From Mycobacteroides salmoniphilum (GTDB taxonomy: Bacteria > Actinomycetota > Actinomycetes > Mycobacteriales > Mycobacteriaceae), in the NCBI RefSeq assembly GCF_004924335.1, contig NZ_CP024633.1, positions 248,001 to 312,000 on the forward strand: a stretch of 64,000 nt of DNA, in the 5' to 3' direction. The notes under the pieces are model-generated. The model ran no database searches and was not told the DNA's origin. It was given only the letters and a program-made list of their open reading frames with translations. Positions 19,987-27,362 of the stretch are shown piece by piece. The translations under genes were made by a program, and so were the position numbers. Positions within the stretch are counted from its first letter, which is position 1; the number at the start of each line of letters is the position of its first letter.

Positions 19987-20433
19987 ATGGGTCAGGTCAG
20001 TGCGTCCAGTTCGGTGTTGATCGACGCGGCACCCGAGGCAGTGCTCGCCGCGGTTGCCGACTACCAGAATGTGCGCCCGAAGATCCTGTCCGGCCACTAC
20101 CGCGACTACCAGGTGCTCGAGGGCGGTCAGGGCGAGGGCACCGTCGCGGCCTGGAAGCTGCAGGCCACCGAGTCGCGCGTGCGGGACATCAAGTCCAGCG
20201 TCAGCGTCGCCGGACACACCGTCATCGAGAAGGACGCCAACTCCACGCTGGTGACCAGCTGGACCGTCGCACCTGCCGGAACCGGCTCCACCGTCACCAC
20301 CAAGACCGCGTGGACGGGTGGCGGCGGCATCAAGGGATTCTTCGAGAAGACCTTTGCGCCGCTGGGGCTCAAGAAAATTCAGGCCGAGGTGCTGGACAAC
20401 CTGAAGAAGACGGTCGAAGGGTCGGCGACCTAA
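19987..20433 (+). CDS. SRPBCC family protein (Rv3718c type)
   Basis: A 148-residue START/polyketide-cyclase-like (SRPBCC) domain from VSASSSVLIDAAPEAVLAAV to the C-terminal helix FFEKTFAPLGLKKIQAEVLDNL. Such proteins bind hydrophobic ligands in a helix-grip cavity; the ligand is unknown. The ATG at 19987 follows GAGGGAGAA. In mycobacteria it sits beside the Rv3717-type amidase, as here, and the two converge with stops overlapping by 4 bp. Confidence 0.8.
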   Translation: MGQVSASSSVLIDAAPEAVLAAVADYQNVRPKILSGHYRDYQVLEGGQGEGTVAAWKLQATESRVRDIKSSVSVAGHTVIEKDANSTLVTSWTVAPAGTGSTVTTKTAWTGGGGIKGFFEKTFAPLGLKKIQAEVLDNLKKTVEGSAT

Positions 20434-21245
20434 CCGCCGGGTGCAGGCGCCGCCGCCGGGTCTACCCCCGGCGCCGGTGCGGTACCGCTGAGGTAGGCGA
20501 CGATGCCCTGAACGACGGCCTGCGCGTACTTGGCACGGCCCTCGGGGCTCGTCATCATCGCGGAGTCCTGGGCGTTCTTCATGTTTCCGAGCTCGACGAG
20601 CACCTTCGGGTGCTGGGCCAGGTTGAGGCCCGCCAGGTCGGAGCGGCCGTAGAGCCCGCCGGTGCCGATGTAGGTCGCCGGTGTCAGGCCCGCCGCTTGC
20701 AGGCTGTCGCGCATGGTCTTGGCGAATCGCACCGTCGGCTCGCCCTGCACGGCGTTCACCGGTGGGTTCGAGAAGTTGACATGGAAGCCGTGGCCGCCGG
20801 CCGGGCCGCCGTCGGCGTGGATGCTCACCACCGCGTCCGGATTGAAGCTGTTCTCGATCTCCGCGCGCTTGTCGATACACGGTCCGAGCTTGTCGTCGTC
20901 ACCACGGGTCATCGCCGTGCGCACGCCGAGTTGGGTCAGCTGCTGACGGATGAGCAGCACGGTGTTCCACGCGAAGGTGTGTTCGGGGTATCCGCCGTCG
21001 GTGACGGTTCCGCTGGTCTGGCAGCTCTTGGTGCCGCCGCGCCCGTCGGGTACCTGGTTGTTGATCGAGCCGTCGTTGGCTCCGTTATGGCCGGGATCCA
21101 GCACAACGATGCGGCCGGCGATGCCGGGAGCCGCGCCGGCGGTGAAGGTGGTGGGGGCCGATGAGGTGACGATGGGCAGTACCGTGACCGATGCCGCCGT
21201 TAGCAGCGTCACGCCAGTCAGGCCCGCGGCACGCCAAAAACTCAC
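20430..21245 (-). CDS. Zinc-dependent N-acetylmuramoyl-L-alanine amidase (Rv3717 type)
   Basis: Peptidoglycan amidase_3 enzyme, 271 residues with an N-terminal signal or anchor segment. It cleaves the bond between MurNAc and the L-Ala stem. Zinc ligands and catalytic residues are visible in order: LDPGHNG (His), YPEHTF (Glu), SIHADGG (His) and VELGNMKN (Glu). The sequence tracks M. tuberculosis Rv3717 closely, including GLYGRSDLAGLNLAQ. The GTG at 21245 has CAGG five bases upstream; a GTG at 21251 is possible. It is divergent from ybaB. Confidence 0.9.
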   Translation of the reverse strand: MSFWRAAGLTGVTLLTAASVTVLPIVTSSAPTTFTAGAAPGIAGRIVVLDPGHNGANDGSINNQVPDGRGGTKSCQTSGTVTDGGYPEHTFAWNTVLLIRQQLTQLGVRTAMTRGDDDKLGPCIDKRAEIENSFNPDAVVSIHADGGPAGGHGFHVNFSNPPVNAVQGEPTVRFAKTMRDSLQAAGLTPATYIGTGGLYGRSDLAGLNLAQHPKVLVELGNMKNAQDSAMMTSPEGRAKYAQAVVQGIVAYLSGTAPAPGVDPAAAPAPGG

Positions 21246-21348
21246 TCGCACCTGGCCACGGTAGCCCGGACGGCGGCTACCCTTGTTGACGACCCGCCGA
21301 GGCCCGGCGAGCGTGACCAACTTGATACCCGCCCGTTTAAGGAGACAC

Positions 21349-21693
21349 ATGCAACCCGGAGGCGCCCCGGATATGTCCGCCCTGCTCGCGCAGGCACAGC
21401 AGATGCAGCAGCAGCTGATGGCTGCCCAGGCGCAGATCGCGGCGGCCGAGGTCACCGGGGAGTCCGGTGGCGGCCTGGTGCGGATCACCGGCAAGGGCAC
21501 TGGCGAAGTGACCAGCGTGCAGATTGACCCGAAGATCGTCGATCCCGAAGATATCGAGACGCTGCAGGATCTGGTCATCGGCGCGCTCGCCGATCTGACC
21601 GCGAAGACGCAGGAACTCGCGAGCCAGCGGTTGGGCCCGCTCGCCGGCGGCCTCGGTGATCTTGGTGGAGGGCTGGGATTGCCCGGTGTTTGA
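21349..21693 (+). CDS. ybaB: YbaB/EbfC nucleoid-associated protein
   Basis: A 114-residue DNA-binding protein. The core is [36 protein letters not shown] and the [22 protein letters not shown] helix, with a Gly/Leu-rich tail. It forms a dimer that binds DNA and is commonly linked to recR, as here. AAGGAG precedes the ATG at 21349. Its last codons overlap the recR start. Confidence 0.92.
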   Translation: MQPGGAPDMSALLAQAQQMQQQLMAAQAQIAAAEVTGESGGGLVRITGKGTGEVTSVQIDPKIVDPEDIETLQDLVIGALADLTAKTQELASQRLGPLAGGLGDLGGGLGLPGV

Positions 21694-22294
21694 GGGGCCG
21701 GTCCAGGACCTCATTGACGAGCTGGGCAAGCTGCCCGGCGTAGGACCCAAGAGCGCGCAGCGCATCGCCTTCCATCTGTTGGGTATCGAGGCGCCGGATA
21801 TCGATCGACTGACCGCAGCGCTGACGCGGGTGCGCGATGGCGTTCAGTTCTGTGAGGTCTGCGGGAACGTCTCCGATAAGGAACGCTGCCGTATCTGCTC
21901 GGATCCACGACGCGATCTCGCACTGGTTTGTGTGGTCGAGGAGCCCAAGGATGTCCAGGCGGTCGAGCGCACCCGAGAATTCCGCGGTCGTTATCACGTG
22001 CTCGGTGGCGCGCTGGACCCACTCTCGGGTGTCGGCCCCGATCAGCTGCGTATCCGGGAACTGTTGACGCGCATAGGAACCGAAGAAGACGGGGTCTCTA
22101 TCTCGGAGGTCATCATCGCCACCGATCCGAACACCGAAGGTGAGGCGACGGCCACCTACCTGGTGCGGATGCTGCGCGATTTCCCCGGGCTGAGCGTCAC
22201 CCGGTTGGCGTCCGGCCTGCCGATGGGCGGGGACCTGGAATTCGCCGACGAGCTGACCCTGGGGCGCGCCCTCTCCGGCCGCCGCCCCCTCTGA
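21686..22294 (+). CDS. recR: Recombination protein RecR
   Basis: A 202-residue protein for RecFOR-type gap repair. The GTG at 21686 gives the standard start [31 protein letters not shown] (helix-hairpin-helix). Next come a C4 zinc finger ([18 protein letters not shown]) and a TOPRIM domain ([15 protein letters not shown]...YHVLGG...[10 protein letters not shown]). Full length. It overlaps ybaB by 8 bp and is coupled to it. Confidence 0.95.
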   Translation: MFEGPVQDLIDELGKLPGVGPKSAQRIAFHLLGIEAPDIDRLTAALTRVRDGVQFCEVCGNVSDKERCRICSDPRRDLALVCVVEEPKDVQAVERTREFRGRYHVLGGALDPLSGVGPDQLRIRELLTRIGTEEDGVSISEVIIATDPNTEGEATATYLVRMLRDFPGLSVTRLASGLPMGGDLEFADELTLGRALSGRRPL

Positions 22295-22310
22295 CTTCGC
22301 TTTCCGGCGC

Positions 22311-23012
22311 TCAGGGGACGATGAGAAACTGCGCTTGACCAGGGTTGCCCTGCGCTCCCGACACCGTCACCGAAGTCCCCGGATCGCCGGGTGAGCCCGG
22401 ATTGGGTTGAGGTCCTGGCCCGCTGCAGTCTGAGGAGGACGAGAACACGCCGGTCGTCGCGCCATTGGCGCCCACTGATCCGCCAGGCCCGCTGCCGCCG
22501 CCGATCCCGCCATTGCCACCGGTGCCCGGCGACACATCCATCGGATGAGTGCCCAGGGACAGGTCGTGTTGGCATTTGACGAGAATGACGCCGCCATTGC
22601 CGCCGGGGCCGGCGAAATTTCCATCTCCGCCGCGGCCCCCGGTGCCGCCATTGCCGCCAGTTCTACCGAATTCGCAGTCGTCTCCGTCGCCGCCTTTGCC
22701 TCCGGTGCCACCGGTTCCGCCCACGCCACCGACTCCGCCGTTCCCGCCGCGGCCGCCCTTGGCTTGAAGCGATACGCCGTCCATGAAGGTCTCTACCTCG
22801 AAGTCGATCACGCCGCCGTGGCCGCCTGGACCGCCCGGACCACCGGCCACACCGTTGCCGCCGGTCCCGCCGGTCCCGCCGCGGGTGGCGCAGTCGTCGT
22901 CAATCCAATTGCAGTTCGCCATGGCCCCTGCCGCGCCCGTGGGCCCTTGGGGCCCCTGCGCTCCTGTTGCTCCGGCATCGCCGTTTGGGCCATTGCTGAT
23001 GATGTTCGCCAT
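22311..23012 (-). CDS. Collagen-like glycine-rich protein
   Basis: A 233-residue protein of very low complexity. It opens with collagen-like Gly-X-Y (GPNGDAGATGAQGPQGPTG), then a Cys pair (CNWIDDDC) and several blocks of GGxGGx repeats, broken by VIDFEVETFMDG, GDDCEFG and GGVILVKCQHDL. It ends with a second Gly-X-Y stretch. There is no signal peptide and no PE domain, so it is not a PE_PGRS protein. The ATG at 23012 has AAGGAG upstream. It follows the 224-aa gene by 18 bp on the same strand. The regular breaks suggest a beta-structured or filamentous fold. Function unknown. Confidence 0.7.
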   Translation of the reverse strand: MANIISNGPNGDAGATGAQGPQGPTGAAGAMANCNWIDDDCATRGGTGGTGGNGVAGGPGGPGGHGGVIDFEVETFMDGVSLQAKGGRGGNGGVGGVGGTGGTGGKGGDGDDCEFGRTGGNGGTGGRGGDGNFAGPGGNGGVILVKCQHDLSLGTHPMDVSPGTGGNGGIGGGSGPGGSVGANGATTGVFSSSSDCSGPGPQPNPGSPGDPGTSVTVSGAQGNPGQAQFLIVP

Positions 23013-23030
23013 GGTTGTTACTCCTTCTGT

Positions 23031-23705
23031 CTATGCTAGGTTGCCGCGGACGGATGTCGCGCGAATCTTGATGTAGCTGGAGGTGACAACGAGTCGCCCC
23101 CCGGAATGGATTCGGATATCGTTGGCCCACAGGCTCTTCGCCTTCGATCCCAACGTCAGCGTGGCGTTCCTACCGATCTCGATGTCTTTGAACAGCACGA
23201 CTACCAGCGGTATTCGGGTGACGTGTGTGGCGAACCGTTGGGCGAATGAATGGGTGATCTTCGCCTCCAGGCTGTCGGCCTCCAGGGGTACCCCAAGTGC
23301 ATCGCCAACTGCGCGTGACAGATTCGTATGCGTCACCGGTCGGATTTCGCGATAGAGCCGGCCGAGCCGTGCTGGGTAGCTCGCCCGTCCATCGCTCTTG
23401 CCCGCACACGGTGCGCAGCACGAATCTTCGGCGTCGGGGTGTTCGGTGACAGCTTCGGCCATGCGGCGGGCGATCTCGTGTGCCGCGATGTCGTCGGCCG
23501 CTATGGCTTGGCGTGCGGTGCGCTCCTCCAAACGCTCAGGGACCAGGTGTAGCGCCTGAAGGTCGTCGAACCCGACGATTTCCAGGCGGTGTGTCACCTC
23601 CGCCCATTCGCGGTCGCCAGGCTCGACGTTCACCAACTTCTCTTCTGGCACAGTAAGACTGCGCCGCTCGGCCTTTAAGAACCGTGCTACAGATTCACTT
23701 GTCAC
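23031..23705 (-). CDS. Unknown protein paired with the glycine-rich protein
   Basis: A 224-residue protein that I do not recognise. The first half is charged and helical (VTHRLEIVGFDDLQALHLVPERL, then an Ala/Glu-rich helix). A Cys cluster follows (SCCAPCAG). The C-terminal 60 residues are strand-rich with a repeated pattern (FKDIEIGRNATLTLGSKAK, NDIRIHSGGRLVVTSSYIKI), suggesting a small beta-roll. The GTG at 23705 has AAAGGAG 5-6 bp upstream. It is first in an operon with the glycine-rich gene. Both interrupt the recR-gatD order of other mycobacteria, so the pair is an insertion. Confidence 0.65.
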   Translation of the reverse strand: MTSESVARFLKAERRSLTVPEEKLVNVEPGDREWAEVTHRLEIVGFDDLQALHLVPERLEERTARQAIAADDIAAHEIARRMAEAVTEHPDAEDSCCAPCAGKSDGRASYPARLGRLYREIRPVTHTNLSRAVGDALGVPLEADSLEAKITHSFAQRFATHVTRIPLVVVLFKDIEIGRNATLTLGSKAKSLWANDIRIHSGGRLVVTSSYIKIRATSVRGNLA

Positions 23706-23808
23706 AATCGCTCCTTTGGGCGTTCGGCATGTACCTTGAATGCCCACGGAACGTATTGCGCGTGCGGCCGGGCCTACGTGAGTAATCGACTACTCGAATT
23801 CACGATCC

Positions 23809-23834
23809 GGCGCGCGGCGCGCGGCGCGCGGCGC
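23809..23834. repeat. 7-bp tandem repeat GGCGCGC, about 3.7 copies
   Basis: The 180-bp gap between the unknown operon and gatD (23706-23885) contains three full GGCGCGC units and a partial fourth. Nothing else clear is seen in this gap; promoter elements for the leftward operon are presumably near 23706-23760. Confidence 0.6.
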
Positions 23835-23885
23835 ACTAGCAGGCCGAGTTGGCCGCGAAACGGCACAGGTGAGTGTGTTCGCCGC

Positions 23886-24596
23886 TTAAGGCTTGAGTCG
23901 TTCCTTGCGCAGCCGCGCTACCTCATCCAGATTCAGCGCGGTCAGCTGCGGCACACCCATGGCACGAGCGAGTAGCAGGTCGGCCAGCTCGGGATTGCGC
24001 GCCAGGCACGGACCGTGCATGTAGGTGGCGATCACGCTGCCTTGCACCACACCGTCGGTGCCGTCGCCGGCACGGTTCCCCGCGCCGCGGGCAACCCTGG
24101 ACAATGGTGCCGCCGCAGGTCCCAAAACCGTTCCCCCGCGGTGATTTTCGAACCCGGTGAGCGTGTCTTCGAGCTCATCCATGATGGGCACGCCGGCTAA
24201 TTCGCCGATGGTGCGCTTGTCTTGCGGGCTGGTGGTGACATCGAGCAGACCGACGCCTTCGACTCGCTCACCGGATGACGTTTCGTACCAATGCCCGAGC
24301 ACCTGGATGGCCGCGCAGATGGCCAGCACCGGTGCACCGCGTTCGGCGGCGCGCTGCAATCCCGGATGCGCGATGAGATGGCGGGTGGCGAGCCGCTGGG
24401 CGTAATCCTCTGCCCCGCCCAGCGTGTACACGTCCAGCGAGTCGGGGACGGGGTCGGCCAGGGTGATCTCCACGATCTCGGCGTCGATGCCGCGCATCCG
24501 TAGCCGTTGCCGGAGCACCACGGCATTGCCCGAATCGCCGTAGGTGCCCATGACGTCGGGAAGTACCAGCCCGACTCGTACCGTGGATTCGCTCAT
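23886..24596 (-). CDS. gatD: Lipid II isoglutaminyl synthase, glutaminase subunit GatD
   Basis: A 236-residue class I-like glutaminase that feeds ammonia to MurT for amidation of D-Glu in lipid II. The nucleophile is Cys94 in LAICAAIQVLGHWY, and the His is in YMHGPCLARNPELAD. VTLGGAEDYAQRLA-type and GFENHRGGT blocks match CobB/CobQ-like GatD. The start overlaps the murT stop by 4 bp, as expected for a heterodimer made in equal amounts. It was formerly annotated cobQ2. Confidence 0.92.
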   Translation of the reverse strand: MSESTVRVGLVLPDVMGTYGDSGNAVVLRQRLRMRGIDAEIVEITLADPVPDSLDVYTLGGAEDYAQRLATRHLIAHPGLQRAAERGAPVLAICAAIQVLGHWYETSSGERVEGVGLLDVTTSPQDKRTIGELAGVPIMDELEDTLTGFENHRGGTVLGPAAAPLSRVARGAGNRAGDGTDGVVQGSVIATYMHGPCLARNPELADLLLARAMGVPQLTALNLDEVARLRKERLKP

Positions 24597-25873
24597 GCCG
24601 CACCACCTTTGGCCAGCGCACGATTGAGGTTGAGAAAGGCTGTGTAGTTGGCGATCACGTCGACCTTGCCGGGCGGACAGGCCTTGATGGCCTGTACCGG
24701 GTCGTGGTGCAGGGCGTGTGTGACGCTGGCGTACGTCAGGCGGACCGCCAGATCGGTGCCGCGCTCTCCGGATGCGACGACGGGCGGAACGGTGGTCTTG
24801 TCGTCGTCGGCGCGGTTATCGCATGCGAAATGTTCGAAGTTGACATCCCACAGCCAGGACAGGTCCTCACCATCGGGCACCTGTCCGTTGACCGCGATGA
24901 CGAGCCCGTCGGCGTCGGTATCCACCATCGACAGTGCCTCCTGCCAGCCGGCCGGATTCTTGGCCAGCAGCAGCCGCACCGTGTGGTCGCCGAGCTCGAT
25001 GCTCCGGTAGCGGCCCGCCACCTGATCGACGGCCGACACCGCGTCGACGGCCGGGCCGGGGCGGGCGCCGAGCTCGATCGCCACAGCGACCGCGAGCGTG
25101 GCGTTTCCGCGGTTGGCGGTACCGGGCAGTGTCAGAGACATCGGCAGGCTGATTCCGCTGGGCCCGTAGATGCGATCGTCGTCGAACCACCAGTCCGGAT
25201 CGGGGCGGGAGAAGTCGGTTCCGGTGCTGTACCAATGGTTTCCGTCGCGGACAATGAGTTCTCCGCTGCGCGGACAGCTCACCGAGTCTCCGGCCCATCC
25301 GCCGCCTGCTGCCACCCAGATGACATGGGGGCTGTCATATGCGGCCGATGTCATGAGGACGTCATCACAGTTCGCCACGATGACCGCATCGCGGTGCCTG
25401 GACAACCCCTTGCGCAGGGTGCGCTCGATGTTGTTGATCTCGCCGACGCGGTCGAGCTGATCACGGCTGAGGTTGAGCAGCACGATGGCCGCCGGGTTGA
25501 CGGCGTCCGCGACATGCGGCACGTGCATCTCGTCTACCTCGAGCACCGCGACCTCGGCCTCGCGGGCCCCGGCCAGCGCGGCAACCAGCCCGGCATCCAT
25601 GTTGGAGCCTTCGGTGTTGGTGGCCACCGGTCCCACGGTCGCGAGCGCGGCGGTGGTCATCCGGGTGGTGGTGGACTTGCCGTTGGTGCCGGTGATCAGG
25701 ACCGTGCGACGTCCGCGGCCCAACTGCGCCAGCACCGAGCTGTCCAACGTGAGCGCGACGAGCCCGCCGATCATGGACCCCGCGCCGCGACCACTGATCC
25801 GGGAGGCCCAGCGCGCTGAGCGTCCTGCGGCCAGTGCGATTCGGCCGCGCACGGACAGGTGGTCTTGGGTCAC
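24593..25873 (-). CDS. murT: Lipid II isoglutaminyl synthase, Mur ligase subunit MurT
   Basis: A 426-residue Mur ligase-fold protein: P-loop ITGTNGKSTTTR (about 60-70), VLEVDEMHVPHVA, LLNLSRDQLDRVGEI and a C-terminal DUF1727 domain including FACDNRADDD. It activates the alpha-carboxyl of D-Glu in lipid II with ATP. The zinc ribbon seen in firmicute MurT has one Cys left (SCPRSGE, then YSTGTDF), so metal binding there is probably lost. The GTG at 25873 is the likely start. The 111-bp gap upstream holds no gene. Confidence 0.9.
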   Translation of the reverse strand: MTQDHLSVRGRIALAAGRSARWASRISGRGAGSMIGGLVALTLDSSVLAQLGRGRRTVLITGTNGKSTTTRMTTAALATVGPVATNTEGSNMDAGLVAALAGAREAEVAVLEVDEMHVPHVADAVNPAAIVLLNLSRDQLDRVGEINNIERTLRKGLSRHRDAVIVANCDDVLMTSAAYDSPHVIWVAAGGGWAGDSVSCPRSGELIVRDGNHWYSTGTDFSRPDPDWWFDDDRIYGPSGISLPMSLTLPGTANRGNATLAVAVAIELGARPGPAVDAVSAVDQVAGRYRSIELGDHTVRLLLAKNPAGWQEALSMVDTDADGLVIAVNGQVPDGEDLSWLWDVNFEHFACDNRADDDKTTVPPVVASGERGTDLAVRLTYASVTHALHHDPVQAIKACPPGKVDVIANYTAFLNLNRALAKGGAA

Positions 25874-25984
25874 TCGGGGAGTTTATTGGAGGCCTCGCGA
25901 GGCGACGATGTCACCGTCGTCGAGGAAGCGTTCACTGCCCGTGCGGCCGGAGCAGATGGCCACACGGGCAGTGCTGAACGGCTC

Positions 25985-26578
25985 CTAGGCGACGGCGCTC
26001 TGTAGCGATCGCTTGACCTCGTTGACCGTGGTCAAGAGGGTGGCGCTGGCCTCGGCCAGCTTCTCCTTCTGCTCGTCGGTGCCGGTCACGGCGATAACGC
26101 GCGCCAGCCCGGCGATCTCGGTCAGGCCCGAGCGGAGCTTGAGAACGTTGACGAGCTTCGGGAAGAGCTTGGCTCGCAGTGCCTGCGCGGTCTGGCTGGT
26201 TATGCCCCGCTTCGCGAGGAGCTTGCGGCCGAACTCGGTCAGGGTGGCTACGCCGTCCTCGGTCTTGACGACGCCGCGATGAGCCAGCCGTTCGAGGACT
26301 CGCTCCACCACGGGCTCGGGAAGGGTGATCTCACCCTCGGTCGCATCCGAGACCCGCTGCACGATTTCTGTGGCACTGGCCGGCCCGTCAAGCAGCAGTG
26401 AGGCGGTGACCGCGCGCTTGATTCGAAGACCGAATCCGCCGGGTCCGCCAAATCCGGGTCCACCGAACCCTGGGCCGCCAAATCCGGGTCCACCGAAGCC
26501 AGGCCCGCCGAAACCGGGTCCACCGAAACCGCCGAAACCGGAGCCGGGACCTTCGAAGCCTGCAAATGAATCAGACAT
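25985..26578 (-). CDS. Winged-helix PadR-like regulator with N-terminal FGGPG repeats
   Basis: A 197-residue protein. Residues 1-50 are Gly/Phe/Pro repeats (units of GFGGP), followed by a winged-helix region: LRIKRAVTASLLLDGPASATEIV, then LPEPVVERVLERLAHRGVVKTEDG and TLTEFGRKLLAK. A helical C-terminus follows. This layout matches PadR-like regulators with a glycine-rich N-terminal arm. AAGGAG precedes the ATG at 26578. Two inverted repeats upstream suggest autoregulation. The ligand is unknown. Confidence 0.72.
   Translation of the reverse strand: MSDSFAGFEGPGSGFGGFGGPGFGGPGFGGPGFGGPGFGGPGFGGPGGFGLRIKRAVTASLLLDGPASATEIVQRVSDATEGEITLPEPVVERVLERLAHRGVVKTEDGVATLTEFGRKLLAKRGITSQTAQALRAKLFPKLVNVLKLRSGLTEIAGLARVIAVTGTDEQKEKLAEASATLLTTVNEVKRSLQSAVA
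26434..26560. repeat. In-gene tandem repeats encoding GFGGP units
   Basis: Within the winged-helix gene, near-identical 15-bp units (complement strand reads like GGTTTCGGCGGACCC variants) repeat at least six times. They are a likely site for copy-number change between strains. Confidence 0.6.
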
Positions 26579-26628
26579 CTAACTCTCCTTTTCTGATGAT
26601 CAGGCAGCTGACCTGTCGCCGACTGGAC

Positions 26629-26651
26629 CTGTATCAACCTCCTTGATACAG
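26629..26651. promoter_or_regulatory. Operator 1, perfect 9-bp inverted repeat
   Basis: CTGTATCAA-CCTCC-TTGATACAG is a perfect 9+9 bp inverted repeat with a 5-bp spacer, 51 bp upstream of the ATG of the FGGPG winged-helix gene. It is the probable site of autoregulation. Confidence 0.75.
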
Positions 26652-26665
26652 GCGCCTCATGAGAC

Positions 26666-26684
26666 GTGTCAAGGTTCTTGATAT
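26666..26684. promoter_or_regulatory. Operator 2, degenerate copy of operator 1
   Basis: GTGTCAA-GGTTC-TTGATAT repeats the arms of operator 1 with the same 5-bp spacer. Centre-to-centre distance is 35 bp, close to an integral number of helical turns. The remainder of the 295-bp gap (26579-26873) shows no gene that I trust. Confidence 0.6.
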
Positions 26685-26873
26685 GAGTACGCTGAGAATT
26701 TCGCATGGGGCGGTAATCCATTGCACCGCAACGGCTCGCCCGCTTGGCCGCTGCCGGGCCCTCGTGCGCAGCCGACAAACGGGACGTGTCGGCCGGGCGC
26801 ATTGCCCGTGTATGCCGAGTCAATGGGCGCGAGTCTGCGTGCGTCCTGGAAGGTTCATGCCAGGATGCTTGCG

Positions 26874-27311
26874 ATGACTGAATCCGATGCGGCCGAGCCA
26901 CTGGGGTACCTGATGTTCCGGGCTGGTGCCGTGATGCGCCCGCAGGTCCTTGCTGCGCTGCGGCCGCTCGGGCTCGGGATGCCGGAGTTCATGTGCTTGC
27001 GGATGCTCAACGAAAGCCCCGGGCGTACCAGTGCTGAGCTGGCACGCGAACACAATGTCTCGGCGCAGGCGATGAATCAGGTTCTCAACGGATTGCAGAA
27101 CGTCTCGCTGGTGTCCCGGCCGACGGTGCCGGCGTCGGGGCGGGCCTTACCGGCCCGGGTTACTGCCAAGGGCAAGGCGTTACTCCAACGCGTGGAGTCG
27201 GCCATCTGGGCCGCGGAGGACGAGATGTTCGGCCGATTAAGTGTCGACGATCAGCGGGAACTCAGGCGAATACTGGGCCGGCTGATCGACGGTACCGGCG
27301 AAAACGAGTGA
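26874..27311 (+). CDS. MarR-family transcriptional regulator
   Basis: A 145-residue MarR-type winged-helix protein. It has LGYLMFRAGAVMRPQVLAAL, then LRMLNESPGRTSAELAREHNVSAQAMNQVLNGLQN (recognition helix) and LPARVTAKGKALLQRVES (wing). The ATG at 26874 is preferred; upstream in-frame starts give an unlikely low-complexity leader. It lies next to the APH/acyl-CoA dehydrogenase pair, which may be its target, although that promoter carries a TetR-type operator. Confidence 0.78.
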   Translation: MTESDAAEPLGYLMFRAGAVMRPQVLAALRPLGLGMPEFMCLRMLNESPGRTSAELAREHNVSAQAMNQVLNGLQNVSLVSRPTVPASGRALPARVTAKGKALLQRVESAIWAAEDEMFGRLSVDDQRELRRILGRLIDGTGENE

Positions 27312-27323
27312 GCGTCCACCCAA

Positions 27324-27339
27324 CCAACCAGCCGGTTGG
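27324..27339. promoter_or_regulatory. Operator CCAACC-N4-GGTTGG, copy 1
   Basis: A perfect 6-bp inverted repeat with a 4-bp spacer, within the longer block CCCAACCAACCA..CGGTT.GGGTG. It lies 24 bp before the start of the APH-family gene. The same block occurs at 61935-61950 in front of an SDR gene. The motif is TetR-like; no TetR gene is adjacent to either copy. Confidence 0.6.
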
Positions 27340-27362
27340 GGTGCGCGGCTAGGGTAACGCGT

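Noticed and set aside
22311-23012. PE_PGRS family membership for the glycine-rich protein
   Set aside because: No PE domain at the N-terminus. The start is collagen-like, and the repeats contain Cys and charged breaks.
22545-23039. Rightward frames (Ala-rich and Pro-rich) opposite the glycine-rich gene
   Set aside because: They are complements of the Gly repeats. The leftward gene has a strong Shine-Dalgarno and a coupled neighbour.
23809-23834. CRISPR-like or regulatory repeat
   Set aside because: It is a simple 7-bp GC tandem without spacers. No repeat-spacer array or cas gene occurs anywhere in the window.
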